Shown: positions 38,977-53,000 of the stretch, in pieces | How positions within the stretch are numbered: position 1 is the stretch's first letter | Layout of the letters: every line of letters begins with the position of its first letter | NCBI GenBank assembly: GCA_964057225.1 | Contig: CAXKVF010000074.1 | Location: 620,001-684,000 of the forward strand | DNA length: 64,000 bases | Reading direction: 5' to 3' | Source: Auanema rhodensis | Taxonomy: Eukaryota > Nematoda > Chromadorea > Rhabditida > Rhabditidae | Program-made: the position numbers and the translations under genes | Notes under the pieces: generated by a model | Seen by the model: only the letters and a program-made list of their open reading frames with translations | The model's database searches: none | What the model was told of the DNA's origin: nothing

Positions 38977-41900
38977 ACTTTGAAATTTACGTGAACTTTA
39001 ATTTATGCTAATTAAATGTACACGTGATGTGCACTTGGTATGTAACTCGCTTCACGTGAAAGATAAAGAGATGCGGTTTTCAAAATTAGATTCCTCATGT
39101 CCATATTAGTCTAAAAACAAATTTTCATTGATATTGGTGCATGGTAACCATGACTTTGAAATTTACGTGAACTTTAATTTATGCTAATTAAATGTACACG
39201 TGATGTGCACTTGGTATGTAACTCGCTTCACGTGAAAGATAAAGAGATGCGGTTTTCAAAATTAGATTCCCCATGTCCATATTAGTCTAAAAACAAATTT
39301 TTATTGATATTGCTTCATGGTAACCATGACTTTGAAATTTACGTGAACTTTAATTTATGCTAATTAAATGTACACGTGATGTGCACTTGGTATGTAACTC
39401 GCTTCACGTGAAAGATAAAGAGATGCGGTTTTCAAAATTAGATTCCCCATGTCCATATTAGTCTAAAAACAAATTTTTATTGATATTGGTTCATGGTAAC
39501 CATGACTTTGAAATTTACGTGAACTTTAATTTATGCTAATTAAATGTACACGTGATGTGCACTTGGTATGTAACTCGCTTCACGTGAAAGATAAAGAGAT
39601 GCGGTTTTCAAAATTAGATTCCCCATGTCCATATTAGTCTAAAAACAAATTTTTATTGATATTGGTGCATGGTAACCATGACTTTGAAATTTACGTGAAC
39701 TTTAATTTATGCTAATTAAATGTACACGTGATGTGCACTTGGTATGTAACTCGCTTCACGTGAAAGATAAAGAGATGCGGTTTTCAAAATTAGATTCCCC
39801 ATGTCCATATTAGTCTAAAAACAAATTTTTATTGATATTGGTGCATGGTAACCATGACTTTGAAATTTACGTGAACTTTAATTTATGCTAATTAAATGTA
39901 CACGTGATGTGCACTTGGTATGTAACTCGCTTCACGTGAAAGATAAAGAGATGCGGTTTTCAAAATTAGATTCCCCATGTCCATATTAGTCTAAAAACAA
40001 ATTTTTATTGATATTGGTTCATGGTAACCATGACTTTGAAATTTACGTGAACTTTAATTTATGCTAATTAAATGTACACGTGATGTGCACTTGGTATGTA
40101 ACTCGCTTCACGTGAAAGATAAAGAGATGCGGTTTTCAAAATTAGATTCCCCATGTCCATATTAGTCTAAAAACAAATTTTTATTGATATTGGTGCATGG
40201 TAACCATGACTTTGAAATTTACGTGAACTTTAATTTATGCTAATTAAATGTACACGTGATGTGCACTTGGTATGTAACTCGCTTCACGTGAAAGATAAAG
40301 AGATGCGGTTTTCAAAATTAGATTCCCCATGTCCATATTAGTCTAAAAACAAATTTTTATTGATATTGGTGCATGGTAACCATGACTTTGAAATTTACGT
40401 GAACTTTAATTTATGCTAATTAAATGTACACGTGATGTGCACTTGGTATGTAACTCGCTTCACGTGAAAGATAAAGAGATGCGGTTTTCAAAATTAGATT
40501 CCTCATGTCCATATTAGTCTAAAAACAAATTTTCATTGATATTGGTGCATGGTAACCATGACTTTGAAATTTACGTGAACTTTAATTTATGCTAATTAAA
40601 TGTACACGTGATGTGCACTTGGTATGTAACTCGCTTCACGTGAAAGATAAAGAGATGCGGTTTTCAAAATTAGATTCCCCATGTCCATATTAGTCTAAAA
40701 ACAAATTTTTATTGATATTGCTTCATGGTAACCATGACTTTGAAATTTACGTGAACTTTAATTTATGCTAATTAAATGTACACGTGATGTGCACTTGGTA
40801 TGTAACTCGCTTCACGTGAAAGATAAAGAGATGCGGTTTTCAAAATTAGATTCCCCATGTCCATATTAGTCTAAAAACAAATTTTTATTGATATTGGTTC
40901 ATGGTAACCATGACTTTGAAATTTACGTGAACTTTAATTTATGCTAATTAAATGTACACGTGATGTGCACTTGGTATGTAACTCGCTTCACGTGAAAGAT
41001 AAAGAGATGCGGTTTTCAAAATTAGATTCCCCATGTCCATATTAGTCTAAAAACAAATTTTTATTGATATTGGTGCATGGTAACCATGACTTTGAAATTT
41101 ACGTGAACTTTAATTTATGCTAATTAAATGTACACGTGATGTGCACTTGGTATGTAACTCGCTTCACGTGAAAGATAAAGAGATGCGGTTTTCAAAATTA
41201 GATTCCTCATGTCCATATTAGTCTAAAAACAAATTTTCATTGATATTGGTGCATGGTAACCATGACTTTGAAATTTACGTGAACTTTAATTTATGCTAAT
41301 TAAATGTACACGTGATGTGCACTTGGTATGTAACTCGCTTCACGTGAAAGATAAAGAGATGCGGTTTTCAAAATTAGATTCCCCATGTCCATATTAGTCT
41401 AAAAACAAATTTTTATTGATATTGGTTCATGGTAACCATGACTTTGAAATTTACGTGAACTTTAATTTATGCTAATTAAATGTACACGTGATGTGCACTT
41501 GGTATGTAACTCGCTTCACGTGAAAGATAAAGAGATGCGGTTTTCAAAATTAGATTCCCCATGTCCATATTAGTCTAAAAACAAATTTTTATTGATATTG
41601 CTTCATGGTAACCATGACTTTGAAATTTACGTGAACTTTAATTTATGCTAATTAAATGTACACGTGATGTGCACTTGGTATGTAACTCGCTTCACGTAAA
41701 AGATAAAGAGATGCGGTTTTCAAAATTAGATTCCCCATGTCCATATTAGTCTAAAAACAAATTTTTATTGATATTGGTTCATGGTAACCATGACTTTGAA
41801 ATTTACGTGAACTTTAATTTATGCTAATTAAATGTACACGTGATGTGCACTTGGTATGTAACTCGCTTCACGTGAAAGATAAAGAGATGCGGTTTTCAAA

Positions 41901-42144
41901 ATTAGATTCCCCATGTCCATATTAGTCTAAAAACAAATTTTTATTAATATTGGTGCATGGTAACCATGACTTTGAATTTTACGTGAACTTTAATTTATGC
42001 TAATTAAATGTACACGTGATGTGCACTTGGTATGTAACTCGCTTCACGTGAAAGATAAAGAGATGCGGTTTTCAAAATTAGATTCCTCATGTCCATATTA
42101 GTCTAAAAACAAATTTTCATTGATATTGGTGCATGGTAACCATG
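38977..42144 (+). repeat. 8-, 4- and 5-monomer spacing of the TTTTCATTG monomer
   Basis: The TTCCTC + TTTTCATTG monomer occurs with its diagnostic C at 39126, 40534, 41238 and 42118: spacings 1408, 704 and 880 bp. 38977-39680 matches 40385-41088 in order (TTCATTG/GGTGC, GCTTC, GGTTC, GGTGC). The declining spacing with the same marker suggests repeated unequal exchange within one lineage. Confidence 0.87.
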
Positions 42145-43200
42145 ACTTTGAAATTTACGTGAACTTTAATTTATGCTAATTAAATGTACACGTGATGTGC
42201 ACTTGGTATGTAACTCGCTTCACGTGAAAGATAAAGAGATGCGGTTTTCAAAATTAGATTCCCCATGTCCATATTAGTCTAAAAACAAATTTTTATTGAT
42301 ATTGCTTCATGGTAACCATGACTTTGAAATTTACGTGAACTTTAATTTATGCTAATTAAATGTACACGTGATGTGCACTTGGTATGTAACTCGCTTCACG
42401 TGAAAGATAAAGAGATGCGGTTTTCAAAATTAGATTCCCCATGTCCATATTAGTCTAAAAACAAATTTTTATTGATATTGCTTCATGGTAACCATGACTT
42501 TGAAATTTACGTGAACTTTAATTTATGCTAATTAAATGTACACGTGATGTGCACTTGGTATGTAACTCGCTTCACGTGAAAGATAAAGAGATGCGGTTTT
42601 CAAAATTAGATTCCCCATGTCCATATTAGTCTAAAAACAAATTTTTATTGATATTTGTTCATGGTAACCATGACTTTGAAATTTACGTGAACTTTAATTT
42701 ATGCTAATTAAATGTACACGTGATGTGCACTTGGTATGTAACTCGCTTCACGTGAAAGATAAAGAGATGCGGTTTTCAAAATTAGATTCCCCATGTCCAT
42801 ATTAGTCTAAAAACAAATTTTTATTGATATTGGTTCATGGTAACCATGACTTTGAAATTTACGTGAACTTTAATTTATGCTAATTAAATGTACACGTGAT
42901 GTGCACTTGGTATGTAACTCGCTTCACGTGAAAGATAAAGAGATGCGGTTTTCAAAATTAGATTCCCCATGTCCATATTAGTCTAAAAACAAATTTTTAT
43001 TAATATTGGTGCATGGTAACCATGACTTTGAATTTTACGTGAACTTTAATTTATGCTAATTAAATGTACACGTGATGTGCACTTGGTATGTAACTCGCTT
43101 CACGTGAAAGATAAAGAGATGCGGTTTTCAAAATTAGATTCCCCATGTCCATATTATTCTAAAAACAAATTTTTATTGATATTGGTTCATGGTAACCATG
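41793..43200 (+). repeat. 6-monomer HOR (1056 bp) marked by TTAATATTGG
   Basis: ATTAATATTGG (A at 41946 and 43002) followed by a GAATTTTACG monomer (41969 and 43025) recurs 1056 bp apart. The monomer at 43025 also carries the G43157T change that removes a TAG and makes the only 60-codon open frame in the window. Confidence 0.82.
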
Positions 43201-44432
43201 ACTTTGAAATTTACGTGAACTTTAATTTATGCTAATTAAATGTACACGTGATGTGCACTTGGTATGTAACTCGCTTCACGTGAAAGATAAAGAGATGCGG
43301 TTTTCAAAATTAGATTCCCCATGTCCATATTAGTCTAAAAACAAATTTTTATTGATATTGGTTCATGGTAACCATGACTTTGAAATTTACGTGAACTTTA
43401 ATTTATGCTAATTAAATGTACACGTGATGTGCACTTGGTATGTAACTCGCTTCACGTGAAAGATAAAGAGATGCGGTTTTCAAAATTAGATTCCCCATGT
43501 CCATATTAGTCTAAAAACAAATTTTTATTGATATTGGTTCATGGTAACCATGACTTTGAAATTTACGTGAACTTTAATTTATGCTAATTAAATGTACACG
43601 TGATGTGCACTTGGTATGTAACTCGCTTCACATGAAAGATAAAGAGATGCGGTTTTCAAAATTAGATTCCCCATGTCCATATTAGTCTAAAAACAAATTT
43701 TTATTGATATTGGTTCATGGTAACCATGACTTTGAAATTTACGTGAACTTTAATTTATGCTAATTAAATGTACACGTGATGTGCACTTGGTATGTAACTC
43801 GCTTCACGTGAAAGATAAAGAGATGCGGTTTTCAAAATTAGATTCACCATGTCCATATTAGTCTAAAAACAAATTTTTATTGATATTGGTTCATGGTAAC
43901 CATGACTTTGAAATTTACGTGAACTTTAATTTATGCTAATTAAATGTACACGTGATGTGCACTTGGTATGTAACTCGCTTCACGTGAAAGATAAAGAGAT
44001 GCGGTTTTCAAAATTAGATTCCCCATGTCCATATTAGTCTAAAAACAAATTTTTATTGATATTGGTTCATGGTAACCATGACTTTGAAATTTACGTGAAC
44101 TTTAATTTATGCTAATTAAATGTACACGTGATGTGCACTTGGTATGTAACTCGCTTCACATGAAAGATAAAGAGATGCGGTTTTCAAAATTAGATTCCCC
44201 ATGTCCATATTAGTCTAAAAACAAATTTTTATTGATATTGGTTCATGGTAACCATGACTTTGAAATTTACGTGAACTTTAATTTATGCTAATTAAATGTA
44301 CACGTGATGTGCACTTGGTATGTAACTCGCTTCACATGAAAGATAAAGAGATGCGGTTTTCAAAATTAGATTCCCCATGTCCATATTAGTCTAAAAACAA
44401 ATTTTTATTGATATTGGTTCATGGTAACCATG
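43201..44432 (+). repeat. Satellite segment with CpG-decayed palindrome copies
   Basis: Seven near-identical GGTTC monomers. CTTCACATGAAAG (G80A, a CpG transition) occurs in the monomers at 43553, 44081 and 44257, and TTCACC in the one at 43729, with another TTCACC in the monomer at 44433. The three spacings are 528 and 176 bp. Confidence 0.75.
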
Positions 44433-45136
44433 ACTTTGAAATTTACGTGAACTTTAATTTATGCTAATTAAATGTACACGTGATGTGCACTTGGTATGTA
44501 ACTCGCTTCACGTGAAAGATAAAGAGATGCGGTTCTCAAAATTAGATTCACCATGTCCATATTAGTCTAAAAACAAATTTTTATTGATATTGGTTCATGG
44601 TAACCATGACTTTGAATTTAACGTGAACTTTAATTTATGCTAATTAAATGTACACGTGATGTGCACTTGGTATATAACTCGCTTCACGTGAAAGATAAAG
44701 AGATGCGGTTTTCAAAATTAGATTCCCCATGTCCATATTAGTCTAAAAACAACTTTTTATTGATATTGGTGCATGGTAACCATGACTTTGAAATTTACGT
44801 GAACTTTAATTTATGCTAATTAAATGTACACGTGATGTGCACTTGGTATGTAACTCGCTTCACGTGAAAGATAAAGAGATGCGGTTTTCAAAATTAGATT
44901 CCCCATGTCCATATTAGTCTAAAAACAAATTTTTATTGATATTGGTTCATGGTAACCATGACTTTGAAATTTACGTGAACTTTAATTTATACTAATTAAA
45001 TGTACACGTGATGTGCACTTGGTATGTAACTCGCTTCACGTGAAAGATAAAGAGATGCGGTTTTCAAAATTAGATTCCCCATGTCCATATTAGTCTAAAA
45101 ACAAATTTTTATTGATATTGGTTCATGGTAACCATG
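44433..45136 (+). repeat. Partner of a 17-monomer-offset duplication
   Basis: Matches 47425-48128 at exactly 2992 bp. Shared markers: GGTTCTCAAA with TTCACC (C at 44535 and 47527), GAATTTAACG, GGTATATAAC, AACAACTTTTT, and TTATACTAAT (A at 44991 and 47983). Four monomers carry five otherwise unseen changes in the same order, so common descent is clear. Confidence 0.93.
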
Positions 45137-46192
45137 ACTTTGAAATTTACGTGAACTTTAATTTATGCTAATTAAATGTACACGTGATGTGCACTTGGTA
45201 TGTAACTCGCTTCACGTGAAAGATAAAGAGATGCGGTTTTCAAAATTAGATTCCCCATGTCCATATTAGTCTAAAAACAAATTTTTATTGATATTAGTTC
45301 ATGGTAACCAAGACTTTGAAATATACGTGAACTTTAATTTATGCTAATTAAATGTACACGTGATGTGCACTTGGTATGTAACTCGCTTCACGTGAAAGAT
45401 AAAGAGATGCGGTTTTCAAAATTAGATTCCCCATGTCCATAGTAGTCTAAAAACAAATTTTTATTGATATTGGTTCATGGTAACCATGACTTTGAATTTT
45501 ACGTGAACTTTAATTTATGCTAATTAAATGTACACGTGGTGTGCACTTGGTATGTAACTCGCTTCACGTGAAAGATAAAGAGATGCGGTTTTCAAAATTA
45601 GATTCCCCATGTCCATATTAGTCTAAAAACAAATTTTTATTGATATTGGTTCATGGTAACCATGACTTTGAAATTTACGTGAACTTTAATTTATGCTAAT
45701 TAAATGTACACGTGATGTGCACTTGGTATGTAACTCGCTTCACGTGAAAGATAAAGAGATGCGGTTTTCAAAATTAGATTCCCCATGTCCATATTAGTCT
45801 AAAAACAATTTTTTATTGATATTGGTTCATGGTAACCATGACTTTGAAATTTACGTGAACTTTAATTTATGCTAATTAAATGTACACGTGATGTGCACTT
45901 GGTATGTAACTCGCTTCACGTGAAAGATAAAGAGATGCGGTTTTCAAAATTAGATTCCCCATGTCCATATTAGTCTAAAAACAAATTTTTATTGATATTG
46001 GTTCATGGTAACCATGACTTTGAAATTTACGTGAACTTTAATTTATGCTAATTAAATGTACACGTGATGTGCACTTGGTATGTAACTCGCTTCACGTGAA
46101 AGATAAAGAGATGCGGTTTTCAAAATTAGATTCCCCATGTCCATATTAGTCTAAAAACAAATTTTTATTGATATTGCTTCATGGTAACCATC
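45137..46192 (+). repeat. First occurrence of the four-substitution haplotype, 6 monomers before the second
   Basis: The monomer at 45137 ends ATTAGTTC...ACCAAG (G160A, T175A) and the next has GAAATATACG (T11A) and CCATAGTAG (T130G). All four recur together 1056 bp later. Private changes in this stretch include CGTGGTG near 45539 and AACAATTTTTT near 45809. Confidence 0.88.
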
Positions 46193-49100
46193 ACTTTGAA
46201 ATTTACGTGAACTTTAATTTATGCTAATTAAATGTACACGTGATGTGCACTTGGTATGTAACTCGCTTCACGTGAAAGATAAAGAGATGCGGTTTTCAAA
46301 ATTAGATTCCCCATGTCCATATTAGTCTAAAAACAAATTTTTATTGATATTAGTTCATGGTAACCAAGACTTTGAAATATACGTGAACTTTAATTTATGC
46401 TAATTAAATGTACACGTGATGTGCACTTGGTATGTAACTCGCTTCACGTGAAAGATAAAGAGATGCGGTTTTCAAAATTAGATTCCCCATGTCCATAGTA
46501 GTCTAAAAACAAATTTTTATTGATATTGGTTCATGGTAACCATGACTTTGAAATTTACGTGAACTTTAATTTATGCTAATTAAATGTACACGTGATGTGC
46601 ACTTGGTATGTAACTCGCTTCACGTGAAAGATAAAGAGATGCGGTTTTCAAAATTAGATTCCCCATGTCCATATTAGTCTAAAAACAAATTTTTATTGAT
46701 ATTGGTTCATGGTAACCATGACTTTGAATTTTACGTGAACTTTAATTTATGCTAATTAAATGTACACGTGTTGTGCACTTGGTATGTAACTCGCTTCACG
46801 TGAAAGATAAAGAGATGCGGTTTTCAAAATTAGATTCCCCATGTCCATATTAGTCTAAAAACAAATTTTTATTGGTATTGCTTCATGGTAACCATGACTT
46901 TGAAATTTACGTGAACTTTAATTTATGCTAATTAAATGTACACGTGATGTGCACTTGGTATGTAACTCGCTTCACGTGAAAGATAAAGAGATGCGGTTTT
47001 CAAAATTAGATTCCCCATGTCTATATTAGTCTAAAAACAAATTTTTATTGATATTGGTGCATGGTAACCATGACTTTGAAATTTACGTGAACTTTAATTT
47101 ATGCTAATTAAATGTACACGTGATGTGCACTTGGTATGTAACTCGCTTCACGTGAAAGATGAAGAAATGCGGTTTTCAAAATTAGATTCCTCATGTCCAT
47201 ATTAGTCTAAAAACAAATTTTTATTGATATTGGTTCATGGTAACCATGACTTTGAAATTTACGTGAACTTTAATTTATGCTAATTAAATGTACACGTGGT
47301 GTGCACTTGGTATGTAACTCGCTTCACGTGAAAGATAAAGAGATGCGGTTTTCAAAATTAGATTCCCCATGTCCATATTAGTCTAAAAACAGATTTTTAT
47401 TGATATTGGTTCATGGTAACCATGACTTTGAAATTTACGTGAACTTTAATTTATGCTAATTAAATGTACACGTGATGTGCACTTGGTATGTAACTCGCTT
47501 CACGTGAAAGATAAAGAGATGCGGTTCTCAAAATTAGATTCACCATGTCCATATTAGTCTAAAAACAAATTTTTATTGATATTGGTTCATGGTAACCATG
47601 ACTTTGAATTTAACGTGAACTTTAATTTATGCTAATTAAATGTACACGTGATGTGCACTTGGTATATAACTCGCTTCACGTGAAAGATAAAGAGATGCGG
47701 TTTTCAAAATTAGATTCCCCATGTCCATATTAGTCTAAAAACAACTTTTTATTGATATTGGTGCATGGTAACCATGACTTTGAAATTTACGTGAACTTTA
47801 ATTTATGCTAATTAAATGTACACGTGATGTGCACTTGGTATGTAACTCGCTTCACGTGAAAGATAAAGAGATGCGGTTTTCAAAATTAGATTCCCCATGT
47901 CCATATTAGTCTAAAAACAAATTTTTATTGATATTGGTTCATGGTAACCATGACTTTGAAATTTACGTGAACTTTAATTTATACTAATTAAATGTACACG
48001 TGATGTGCACTTGGTATGTAACTCGCTTCACGTGAAAGATAAAGAGATGCGGTTTTCAAAATTAGATTCCCCATGTCCATATTAGTCTAAAAACAAATTT
48101 TTATTGATATTGGTTCATGGTAACCATGACTTTGAAATTTACGTGAACTTTAATTTATGCTAATTAAATGTACACGTGGTGTGCACTTGGTATGTAACTC
48201 GCTTCACGTGAAAGATGAAGAGATGCGCTTTTCAAAATTAGATTCCCCATGTCCATATTAGTCTAAAAACAAATTTTTATTGATATTGGTTCATGGTAAC
48301 CATGACTTTGAAATTTACGTGAACTTTAATTTATGCTAATTAAATGTACACGTGATGTGCACTTGGTATGTAACTCGCTTCACGTGAAAGATAAAGAGAT
48401 GCGGTTTTCAAAATTAGATTCCCCATGTCCATATTAGTCTAAAAACAAATTTTTATTGATATTGGTTCATGGTAACCATGACTTTGAAATTTACGTGAAC
48501 TTTAATTTATGCTAATTAAATGTACACGTGATGTGCACTTGGTATGTAACTCGCTTCACGTGAAAGATAAAGAGATGCGGTTTTCAAAATTAGATTCCCC
48601 ATGTCCATATTAGTCTAAAAACAAATTTTTATTGATATTGGTTCATGGTAACCATGACTTTGAAATTTACGTGAACTTTAATTTATGCTAATTAAATGTA
48701 CACGTGATGTGCACTTGGTATGTAACTCGCTTCACGTGAAAGATAAAGAGATGCGGTTTTCAAAATTAGATTCCCCATGTCCATATTAGTCTAAAAACAA
48801 ATTTTTATTGATATTGCTTCATGGTAACCATGACTTTGAAATTTACGTGAACTTTAATTTATGCTAATTAAATGTACACGTGATGTGCACTTGGTATGTA
48901 ACTCGCTTCACGTGAAAGATAAAGAGATGCGGTTTTCAAAATTAGATTCCCCATGTCCATATTAGTCTAAAAACAAATTTTTATTGATATTAGTTCATGG
49001 TAACCAAGACTTTGAAATATACGTGAACTTTAATTTATGCTAATTAAATGTACACGTGATGTGCACTTGGTATGTAACTCGCTTCACGTGAAAGATAAAG

Positions 49101-50064
49101 AGATGCGGTTTTCAAAATTAGATTCCCCATGTCCATAGTAGTCTAAAAACAAATTTTTATTGATATTGGTTCATGGTAACCATGACTTTGAAATTTACGT
49201 GAACTTTAATTTATGCTAATTAAATGTACACGTGATGTGCACTTGGTATGTAACTCGCTTCACGTGAAAGATAAAGAGATGCAGTTTTCAAAATTAGATT
49301 CCCCATGTCCATATTAGTCTAAAAACAAATTTTTATTGATATTGGTTCATGGTAACCATGACTTTGAATTTTACGTGAACTTTAATTTATGCTAATTAAA
49401 TGTACACGTGTTGTGCACTTGGTATGTAACTCGCTTCACGTGAAAGATAAAGAGATGCGGTTTTCAAAATTAGATTCCCCATGTCCATATTAGTCTAAAA
49501 ACAAATTTTTATTGGTATTGCTTCATGGTAACCATGACTTTGAAATTTACGTGAACTTTAATTTATGCTAATTAAATGTACACGTGATGTGCACTTGGTA
49601 TGTAACTCGCTTCACGTGAAAGATAAAGAGATGCGGTTTTCAAAATTAGATTCCCCATGTCTATATTAGTCTAAAAACAAATTTTTATTGATAGTGGTGC
49701 ATGGTAACCATGACTTTGAAATTTACGTGAACTTTAATTTATGCTAATTAAATGTACACGTGATGTGCACTTGGTATGTAACTCGCTTCACGTGAAAGAT
49801 GAAGAGATGCGGTTTTCAAAATTAGATTCCTCATGTCCATATTAGTCTAAAAACAAATTTTTATTGATATTGGTGCATGGTAACCATGACTTTGAAATTT
49901 ACGTGAACTTTAATTTATGCTAATTAAATGTACACGTGGTGTGCACTTGGTATGTAACTCGCTTCACGTGAAAGATAAAGAGATGCGGTTTTCAAAATTA
50001 GATTCCCCATGTCCATATTAGTCTAAAAACAAATTTTTATTGATATTGGTTCATGGTAACCATG
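46193..50064 (+). repeat. 15-monomer HOR (2640 bp) interrupted by a copy of an upstream block
   Basis: 46193-47424 matches 48833-50064: haplotype block, plain copy, GAATTTTA with CGTGTTG and TTGGTATTGCTT (G at 46875 and 49515), CCATGTCTATATT, TTCCTC, CGTGGTG. Between them, 47425-48128 comes from the lineage of 44433-45136. Small differences accumulated after copying: GAAATG at 47165 versus GAGATG, ACCATCACTTTG at 46192, GCAGTT at 49283, ATAGTGG at 49695. The unit length equals that of the 20-28 kb HOR, but the markers are different. Confidence 0.9.
47425..48128 (+). repeat. Transposed or exchanged copy of 44433-45136
   Basis: Carries the same five rare changes as the upstream block and in the same order. 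It replaces the monomers that would continue the 15-monomer unit, which is consistent with gene conversion or with unequal exchange before the 15-monomer amplification. Confidence 0.88.
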
Positions 50065-53000
50065 ACTTTGAAATTTACGTGAACTTTAATTTATGCTAAT
50101 TAAATGTACACGTGATGTGCACTTGGTATGTAACTCGCTTCACGTGAAAGATAAAGAGATGCGGTTTTCAAAATTAGATTCCCCATGTCCATATTAGTCT
50201 AAAAACAAATTTTTATTGATATTGGTTCATGGTAACCATGACTTTGAAATTTACGTGAACTTTAATTTATGCTAATTAAATGTACACGTGATGTGCACTT
50301 GGTATGTAACTCGCTTCACGTGAAAGATAAAGAGATGCGGTTTTCAAAATTAGATTCCCCATGTCCATATTAGTCTAAAAACAAATTTTTATTGATATTG
50401 GTTCATGGTAACCATGACTTTGAAATTTACGTGAACTTTAATTTATGCTAATTAAATGTACACGTGATGTGCACTTGGTATGTAACTCGCTTCACGTGAA
50501 AGATAAAGAGATGCGGTTTTCAAAATTAGATTCCCCATGTCCATATTAGTCTAAAAACAAATTTTTATTGATATTGCTTCATGGTAACCATGACTTTGAA
50601 ATTTACGTGAACTTTAATTTATGCTAATTAAATGTACACGTGATGTGCACTTGGTATGTAACTCGCTTCACGTGAAAGATAAAGAGATGCGGTTTTCAAA
50701 ATTAGATTCCCCATGTCCATATTAGTCTAAAAACAAATTTTTATTGATATTGGTTCATGGTAACCATGACTTTGAAATTTACGTGAACTTTAATTTATGC
50801 TAATTAAATGTACACGTGATGTGCACTTGGTATGTAACTCGCTTCACGTGAAAGATAAAGAGATGCGGTTTTCAAAATTAGATTCCCCATGTCCATATTA
50901 GTCTAAAAACAAATTTTTATTGATATTGGTTCATGGTAACCATGACTTTGAAATTTACGTGAACTTTAATTTATGCTAATTAAATGTACACGTGATGTGC
51001 ACTTGGTATGTAACTCGCTTCACGTGAAAGATAAAGAGATGCGGTTTTCAAAATTAGATTCCCCATGTCCATATTAGTCTAAAAACAAATTTTTATTGAT
51101 ATTGGTTCATGGTAACCATGACTTTGAAATTTACGTGAACTTTAATTTATGCTAATTAAATGTACACGTGATGTGCACTTGGTATGTAACTCGCTTCACG
51201 TGAAAGATAAAGAGATGCGGTTTTCAAAATTAGATTCCCCATGTCCATATTAGTCTAAAAACAAATTTTTATTGATATTGCTTCATGGTAACCATGACTT
51301 TGAAATTTACGTGAACTTTAATTTATGCTAATTAAATGTACACGTGATGTGCACTTGGTATGTAACTCGCTTCACGTGAAAGATAAAGAGATGCGGTTTT
51401 CAAAATTAGATTCCCCATGTCCATATTAGTCTAAAAACAAATTTTTATTGATATTGGTTCATGGTAACCATGACTTTGAAATTTACGTGAACTTTAATTT
51501 ATGCTAATTAAATGTACACGTGATGTGCACTTGGTATGTAACTCGCTTCACGTGAAAGATAAAGAGATGCGGTTTTCAAAATTAGATTCCCCATGTCCAT
51601 ATTAGTCTAAAAACAAATTTTTATTGATATTGGTGAATGGTAACCATGACTTTGAAATTTACGTGAACTTTAATTTATGCTAATTAAATGTACACGTGAT
51701 GTGCACTTGGTATGTAACTCGCTTCACGTGAAAGATGAAGAGATGCGGTTTTCAAAATTAGATTCCTCATGTCCATATTAGTCTAAAAACAAATTTTTAT
51801 TGATATTGGTTCATGGTAACCATGACTTTGAAATTTACGTGAACTTTAATTTATGCTAATTAAATGTACACGTGATGTGCACTTGGTATGTAACTCGCTT
51901 CACGTGAAAGATAAAGAGATGCGGTTTTCAAAATTAGATTCCCCATGTCCATATTAGTCTAAAAACAAATTTTTATTGATATTGGTTCATGGTAACCATG
52001 ACTTTGAAATTTACGTGAACTTTAATTTATGCTAATTAAATGTACACGTGATGTGCACTTGGTATGTAACTCGCTTCACGTGAAAGATAAAGAGATGCGG
52101 TTTTCAAAATTAGATTCCCCATGTCCATATTAGTCTAAAAACAAATTTTTATTGATATTGGTTCATGGTAACCATGACTTTGAAATTTACGTGAACTTTA
52201 ATTTATGCTAATTAAATGTACACGTGATGTGCACTTGGTATGTAACTCGCTTCACGTGAAAGATGAAGAGATGCGGTTTTCAAAATTAGATTCCCCATGT
52301 CCATATTAGTCTAAAAACAAATTTTTATTGATATTGGTTCATGGTAACCATGACTTTGAAATTTACGTGAACTTTAATTTATGCTAATTAAATGTACACG
52401 TGATGTGCACTTGGTATGTAACTCGCTTCACGTGAAAGATAAAGAGATGCGGTTTTCAAAATTAGATTCCCCATGTCCATATTAGTCTAAAAACAAATTT
52501 TTATTGATATTGGTTCATGGTAACCATGACTTTGAAATTTACGTGAACTTTAATTAATGCTAATTAAATGTACACGTGATGTGCACTTGGTATGTAACTC
52601 GCTTCACGTGAAAGATAAAGAGATGCGGTTTTCAAAATTAGATTCCCCATGTCCATATTAGTCTAAAAACAAATTTTTATTGATATTGCTTCATGGTAAC
52701 CATGACTTTGAAATTTACGTGAACTTTAATTTATGCTAATTAAATGTACACGTGATGTGCACTTGGTATGTAACTCGCTTCACGTGAAAGATAAAGAGAT
52801 GCGATTTTCAAAATTAGATTCCCCATGTCCATATTAGTCTAAAAACAAATTTTTATTGATATTGGTTCATGGTAACCATGACTTTGAAATTTACGTGAAC
52901 TTTAATTTATGCTAATTAAATGTACACGTGATGTGCACTTGGTATGTAACTCGCTTCACGTGAAAGATAAAGAGATGCGGTTTTCAAAATTAGATTCCCC

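Noticed and set aside
43053-43235. 60-codon open reading frame starting at an ATG within the satellite
   Set aside because: It exists only because of a single G-to-T change at 43157 that removes the TAG present at the same place in other copies. It spans a monomer junction, has no family resemblance, and the equivalent frame is closed in the rest of the array. No coding signal.
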